A stretch of 64,000 bases of DNA, taken from positions 8,246,001 through 8,310,000 of the forward strand of contig NC_135036.1 in NCBI RefSeq assembly GCF_051020975.1, written 5' to 3'. The notes below the pieces were generated by a model that did not search any database, had not been told where the DNA came from, and saw only the letters and a program-made list of their open reading frames with translations. Below, piece after piece: positions 59,201 through 64,000 of this stretch. The translations under genes and the position numbers were made by a program. The stretch is from Osmia lignaria lignaria (Eukaryota; Arthropoda; Insecta; Hymenoptera; Megachilidae). The first letter of the stretch is position 1, and the number at the start of each line of letters is the position of its first letter.

Positions 59201-61220
59201 TCACGCGACAGTGAATCATAAGATTTAATACCATGACACTGAATTTTTTTGTTACCTTAAAAATTAGTCTTCACGTCATGACATTAAATTTCATGTCGCA
59301 ATTTCAGTGTCATACATAATTAATAATTATTAATTACAATAGAAATTCTTCTTTTTCATTTTAAAGGGATGGAGTTGTAATTTAAAGAACTAACAAAGTA
59401 GCTGCTCCAAAACTGTCGATCATCGTGCAGAAATTTCATTTCAGCTGATATAAAATCTAATTATCGAACAGCAGAGTTCGTATCTCGAGCGCAATTACTA
59501 TACGCAAGATCATCAATCAATGATGACGGTCTCGAACGTACTGGCGATTTGTTCGCCACAAATTGACGTGATAAATCGGCGTTTTACATCGATGTGCAAC
59601 AACCCTGTTTGCAAATTTCGATTGACATGCAACGGGAATGTCGAGCAACATGCCAGGTTAACGGTCGCGGGACAATTTCGGTGTCATCCGTTTATTTTCT
59701 CTTTCCCATATCGAACAACACCGGATGTATTAGCGGCGTACTCGTTTCTTTAAGATTCGGGTCAACGAATCAGTTATTGCACTTATCTAATTAACTAAGC
59801 ACCATCGTGGAGTTTATTCGTGTATCAAACATAAATTGTACTATGAACATTGAAAGGTTCAAGAATTTCTGGTGGATCTTTAAATGATCAATTATTTTAT
59901 TCATCGATGCTTTGATGCATTCAGGCAAATTTGTATTCATAATAATTAAATCGAGGAAGTGATCTTCAATGATTAAGTTCTTGAAACGTTATTCGAATTC
60001 ATCAAAAACTAGAAAGGAATCGGTTTGATATCGTTCCAAGAACGATTTTCTAACTTTCTGATGCAACGATCGCTCGTGGCACGTTTTCGTAACAACAAAA
60101 TCTAGGTTTCTAGGGGGAAACGAAACTTTCCTAGTACCAACACGAAGCGAATTTTAAACGACCACATCCGACTCTACAGCCTATCATTCGTGTCAAACTT
60201 TTCAAACTTTCATTTCGACATTTCAAATATCTAAAAATATCTTTGTTATCATACCGAGTCACTCTCCAAAAAAGTTTTCGATTCCTCGAGTATCTCTATC
60301 AAAAAAGTAAAATAAAAATACACACTTTTCCTAAACTAAGGGCAAACCTAAAAATATAAATAACGATCGGTAATAAACTTAGTCCATTTCAAAGTAGTCT
60401 TTTTCCACCCCTCTAAAAAAAGAAAGGAATTCCAATTTTTTTTTATTAAAAACAACAGAGATCTAAAAATACAAATAACGACCCAATCCGTTCCAAAGGA
60501 ATCTTCTTCTACCCTCCTAAAAAAAGGAGAAATTCCAACGTGGTCAAGTTTGGAAAACAAGAATCCCCGTTAAATTTAGCCATCACCTTAACGATCTTCT
60601 CATTTGCATATCGCGAATTTTACGCGTTGCTTTACAGCTGCTGGCAATCGCGAAACGATCGTCGAAACGTTAATTCGAGGTCCAACCCCCCAGGTTTCCT
60701 CTTTCGGAGAGGATCTCCGGGAAAAATACGAGCGTTCTTAAGGAAGCTGATTATAGTAGCGAGCAGTTCGAGGACTGCGATCTTGGTATGTAGGCTGAGG
60801 TCGTAAATTGGTGATTTTTATTTGACCTGCAAACTGCTTTCACTGGCATGTGTAAAAGAAGCGTCTCTCTTTTTCTTTACCGGATAATTAACCCCTTAAC
60901 GTTCAGATATTTTTTTATCAAACATTCTCGAAATACAAAGTACACGAGAAAATGAAAATTTCAAAAATTGACGCAGGAGTTACAGGGTTGATTTAATATT
61001 TCGCGATATTTTCGGCCACACCGCGAAACCGGATCTTTCGAACGGTGGTGGTGCTCACCTGTAGCGTGACCTTGAAAGGTTCTTGAAGCCGTTCTCGTTC
61101 GAGCAGGTAAGCTATGGCACCGGGCATCGCGTCCACCCCCTTGGCCTCCCTCGCGCCCAGGTACCAAACGTAGTACGAGCTCTTCTTGACATCCTTGCTG
61201 CTCCTCAGACGCAGGGCCAT
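50275..61220 (-). CDS. PTB-C: N-terminal PTB/PID-domain protein with Arg/Pro/Ser-rich tail
   Basis: Seven coding exons in transcript order: 61220-61059, 58060-57876, 57164-56926, 56804-56526, 51967-51625, 51011-50723, 50493-50275. Phases agree at every junction, giving 571 residues. The start ATG begins MALRLRSSKDVKKSSYYVW. A 5' UTR acceptor (ACCATACAG, exon from 61226) lies six bases upstream. The PTB fold occupies residues about 15-140: YYVWYLGAREAKG, VTLQVSSKGLKIIQ, KHLVPGHAVLA, VHVHVYRCDSVETAELLGGQ. The rest is low complexity: SSEGSGEL, a TTIYESLAAELRAKLG helix, PPPYQSHHPLG (a PPxY WW ligand), RSPSPQY and an Arg/Pro-rich end. It is probably a cytoplasmic adaptor. The PTB type differs from PTB-A and PTB-B. 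I do not recall a firm vertebrate name. Confidence 0.85.
52080..56400 (-). other. PTB-C intron 4 (about 4.5 kb)
   Basis: Between coding exons 56804-56526 and 51967-51625. No additional PTB-C exon was recognised. It contains a short (ACAT)n run at about 54105-54120. GC-richer patches at about 52300-52620, 53040-53330 and 54830-55080 have open frames on both strands but no splice context. They could be enhancers or nested transcripts. Confidence 0.4.
59233..59313. repeat. 11-bp perfect inverted repeat with a 59-bp spacer
   Basis: ATGACACTGAA (59233-59243) and TTCAGTGTCAT (59303-59313). The spacer holds a smaller GACAT...ATGTC palindrome. It could be a tiny MITE remnant or a chance hairpin. Confidence 0.5.
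60346..60540. repeat. Degenerate tandem duplication in PTB-C intron 1
   Basis: CTAAAAATATAAATAACGA...TCTAAAAAAAG...AATTCCAA recurs about 115 bp later as CTAAAAATACAAATAACGA...CCTAAAAAAAGG...AATTCCAA, with small indels. Confidence 0.65.
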
Positions 61221-61226
61221 CACTCA

Positions 61227-63130
61227 CTGTATGGTGAAATAAAAGATACACGATGAGTTAGCGTTTTCTTCGAATCGTTCCACCCTTTCAATATGGAACG
61301 GCTTCAATCTTTTGCAGCCTCTCGGTCAAAAGTAATTTGTAACGAAGAAAGTAACGCAACATGGTTACTCGATGATTGATAATCATTTTCCACTGTTCGA
61401 AATGAACGCTCCGTATAAGTGTTATAAATATTAAACACTGTTAGAACGATTGAAATTCTTCTTACTTTTAATAAGCGTATACGTTAGAGCCAGTTTCGTA
61501 TCTAGTTTAGATTAGAATCTTTTTATTTCAAACAAGTGGCCATAACATTTGAAGCGAGCAAAAATAAAAAAAAGACGCTAATTTTCCAGGAGGCAAGCCT
61601 ACAACCGTTTCTGCTTCGCGAGGAATACGAACCAGCTTGTCTGTTCATCCGCTTCCTCAATTACTTTCACGCTTAAACCCGTTTCTACGTTAACCGTCTA
61701 GCGAGCAATCGGTTCCCACCGATCTGCAATCGCCCCGATACCGTATCTAAAGCGAAAATATCCCAGGAACCGGAACGAAACGGGTTAAGATCAATGTCGA
61801 TCCCCCACGAAACGATTATTAATTTGCTTTTTTATTCTTCTTTTTTTTCCAAATCGCAATTTAATGCAATTATCTGAAAGCAATTCGTAGACTAATCAAC
61901 TATTAATTAATTGGATAATTTATTAAGTCAACCGTAATATAAATCTACGAAACGGTGCAATGAAAAGGATAAAATATTATTTTGTTAATGAAAAAAAATA
62001 ATTCATTTATCCTTGAACTCTTCCTGCTGCTGTCTGAGCGTGAACGAACTCCCTTGTGATTCGATTAATTTTCATGAAAAATGTATTTTATTCGTGAATT
62101 TTTACGGTTCTTGAACACGCGTCTCTAACGTGTACAAAGCATGAACTCTCGTTTCTTTTTTTTCCTTCGTGATCGTTCGAATTCAAGTCAGTCAATAGGT
62201 ATTACTCGGTTCGTGCTGAAAGCATGCGAAATAGTATACGATACGTCTGCCTGTTACGATATAAGTTTGTTCCCTTTATTTATGCATTACACGCGTTTCG
62301 AAATCTTATACGTTCGCGTGTAGCCGTAAATATGCAATAGGTTCGCTTTACCCCGCGGACACGGTACCGTTTACGACAAGACTTATGTTCCTTTTAATAA
62401 TAAATCGTATTCACTTGTCTTAAATAGCATAGCATAGCATCGCGTACGCGATCTCTAATCGATCGATCTCTTCATTTCTGTGCTCAATTAATTACCTTCG
62501 TTCTTTTTTAATGCAACAGGATTGAAAATTTAATCGTGACGAGTTTGGATTATTTCAAATAGTACGCGAAAATTTTTTTATTCATTAACCGAGTTGCTAA
62601 TCAGATTTTGAAAACTGGCTCGATGAATGGGAGTTACGTTACAGAAACGCGATTACTCGAACGCGTTTCGATTAAACGCGCGAATATCAGAATCGTAACT
62701 TTCAAATCTGCCGCTTTCATCGGTTCGCCGGAAGCGGTTTAATTTAAATTTCTTCGATTTCGCCTGGCTCCTTGTACAATCGATTACTCAATCTACGAAT
62801 TTAAATAATCGTATCGTTTGCGGTTAATCTATATTTTTTATTCTGTTTAAAACACGTGTTACAATTAGTGATGTGCTTAAGTAGTTCACAAACAAGTTTG
62901 AACATTGATTAGAATTCAATTTCTAGGGTTGATCATTATCAAAGATCATCATTTCCTTAAAGTATAATACTCATAAACATTCAAAATTGCTCCAAATTGC
63001 ATTCTTTGGATATTGGTACCTTCGTGTTACATTCATTTCAAGCAAATGACCCAGAGTACCCCAAGTACACTTGAATTATCATTACTGGGGTTGATGCGAG
63101 GTAAGAGAAAAAGATACGAAATGAACTAAC
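61227..63130 (-). other. Probable PTB-C 5' UTR intron
   Basis: Begins at the 5' UTR acceptor just upstream of the PTB-C start exon. No coding exon was recognised. A donor-like GCCG|GTTAGT on the minus strand at 63131/63130 is one possible upstream exon boundary. Confidence 0.35.
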
Positions 63131-64000
63131 CGGCAGCGGATGGATCCGTGGATGCTGAGAGCTCGCGGCGCTTTTCCCCAAGAATTAAGCAACCGGTGGT
63201 GTTAAGTGAACGGATTCTCTTCGGTAGTCGGACAGTCGAGTTTCGGTGAAGAGCAGAGGAACAAGTTGTAACGATAGGTACGACCCACGTACCGTGGTTG
63301 TTGCAGCATGCGCGACTATATTACGTGTGTGTATACACGAGAATGTTGCACACCATCGACGAAACGAGCGAGCTAGCTCGATCTGACAGCTGCTCGCAGT
63401 CCGATGCACTTTTCCACGATCGCTGCTCGATTGAAACGAACCCGACGAAAAAGGGTTCCTTTGGAATTCGAAACCACGGGGAAAATACGAGTAGAGAAAA
63501 AAAAAAAAGAACCAACATGCAGTAGCGTCACTTGAAGGAGGATTCACTCGTCAACGACGCGACGCGAGTGGTTTCGCGCGTACCTAACCATCACGGGATA
63601 CTGACTCCACGGTGGAGATCCTCTACGAAGAGTTCGAGTGAAACGCGGACGAGAGAGAGAGTGAGCGAAAGAGAAAGAGAAAGACAGGCAAGACGGTCGA
63701 CTCGAGTCGAGGTTATGTCTGTCCTTTGCCCCTCTCGAATGCCCGTTTCGACGGGCCCCGATCTTCTTTCTCCTCTCTCTTTCGGACGAACCGCCACACC
63801 TTCCGCAGATCGACTCCCGATCACTGGCAACGCGTTCTCCGCCACCAGCCTCCACGACTAACCAGACAAGACGGTTTTCTGTCCTGAATTTTAGTCCCCG
63901 TGGCACTTTACCAGACAAAGACTAACCAGACCCAAAGAGAAAGAGAAGCACTGAACGGGAGGTGGTTATGGTGGTGGAGGAACAGACCCCTTCTCCTTTC
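63131..64000 (-). promoter_or_regulatory. CpG- and GAGA-rich segment, candidate PTB-C promoter/5' UTR
   Basis: A GC- and CpG-richer block at the right edge, with a GAGAGAGAGTGAG / GAAAGAGAAAGAG tract at about 63650-63690. Frames of 75-124 codons on both strands look like composition effects. It may equally serve a gene starting to the right of the window. Confidence 0.35.

Larger units (their letters stand above)
58080..61050 (-). other. PTB-C intron 1 (about 3 kb)
   Basis: No exon was recognised. It contains an 11-bp perfect inverted repeat (59233-59243 with 59303-59313) and a degenerate direct duplication at 60346-60540. Confidence 0.4.

Noticed and set aside
1..64000. tRNA, rRNA, CRISPR or operon-like structures
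   Set aside because: None were recognised by eye. The window is typical eukaryotic DNA with spliced genes, so CRISPR arrays and operons are not expected.

Overview
This is animal nuclear DNA, most likely from a hymenopteran insect and probably a bee. The genes have short, GC-richer exons in AT-rich introns, CpG is not depleted between genes (many TCGA and CGCG words), and the recognised proteins are typical insect and metazoan ones. Every splice junction used below was chosen by hand from GT/AG consensus, reading phase and protein similarity; there is no transcript support.

Layout. 0.8-8.0 kb (+): almost all of a DENND5-type Rab GEF (u/c/d-DENN, RUN, PLAT, RUN), lacking only its first exon(s) to the left. 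It has two phase-compatible optional exons inside the first RUN domain. 8.0-21.0 kb: a repeat-rich, AT-rich block. It holds a roughly 816-bp tandem array, a candidate spliced microprotein at 14.4-15.0 kb, and a composite repeat (15.5-18.9 kb) made of two nearly identical 307-bp direct repeats around a dispersed GTGTTGCG-motif array with duplicated stem-loops. 21.0-22.5 kb (+): HGH1, a co-chaperone for eEF2 folding, in six exons. 23.4-29.1 kb (-): PTB-A, a large PTB/PID-domain adaptor in seven coding exons, tail to tail with HGH1. 31.6-33.1 kb (+): a candidate small gene with a TATA box, possibly extending to an exon at 37.1-37.3 kb. 39.2-40.9 kb (-): PTB-B, a second PTB-domain protein related to PTB-A but with an uninterrupted coding region. 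42.4-50.2 kb: intergenic. 50.3-61.2 kb (-): PTB-C, a third PTB-domain protein in seven coding exons. Its 5' UTR probably lies further right, towards a CpG- and GAGA-rich segment at 63.1-64.0 kb.

How the genes relate. The right two thirds is a co-oriented cluster of three PTB-domain scaffold genes. PTB-A and PTB-B share a recognisable core (an xVxEPLRxL motif and a YPPIF/HPPLF...LECHAF motif), so they look like old paralogues. PTB-C has a PTB domain of a different type. DENND5 and HGH1 are housekeeping neighbours with no obvious functional link to the cluster.

Most unusual parts: the structured repeat element at 16.9-18.9 kb (possibly a repeat-based non-coding RNA), the microprotein candidate, the optional DENND5 exons, and the tyrosine-ladder and Cys-rich segments of PTB-A.
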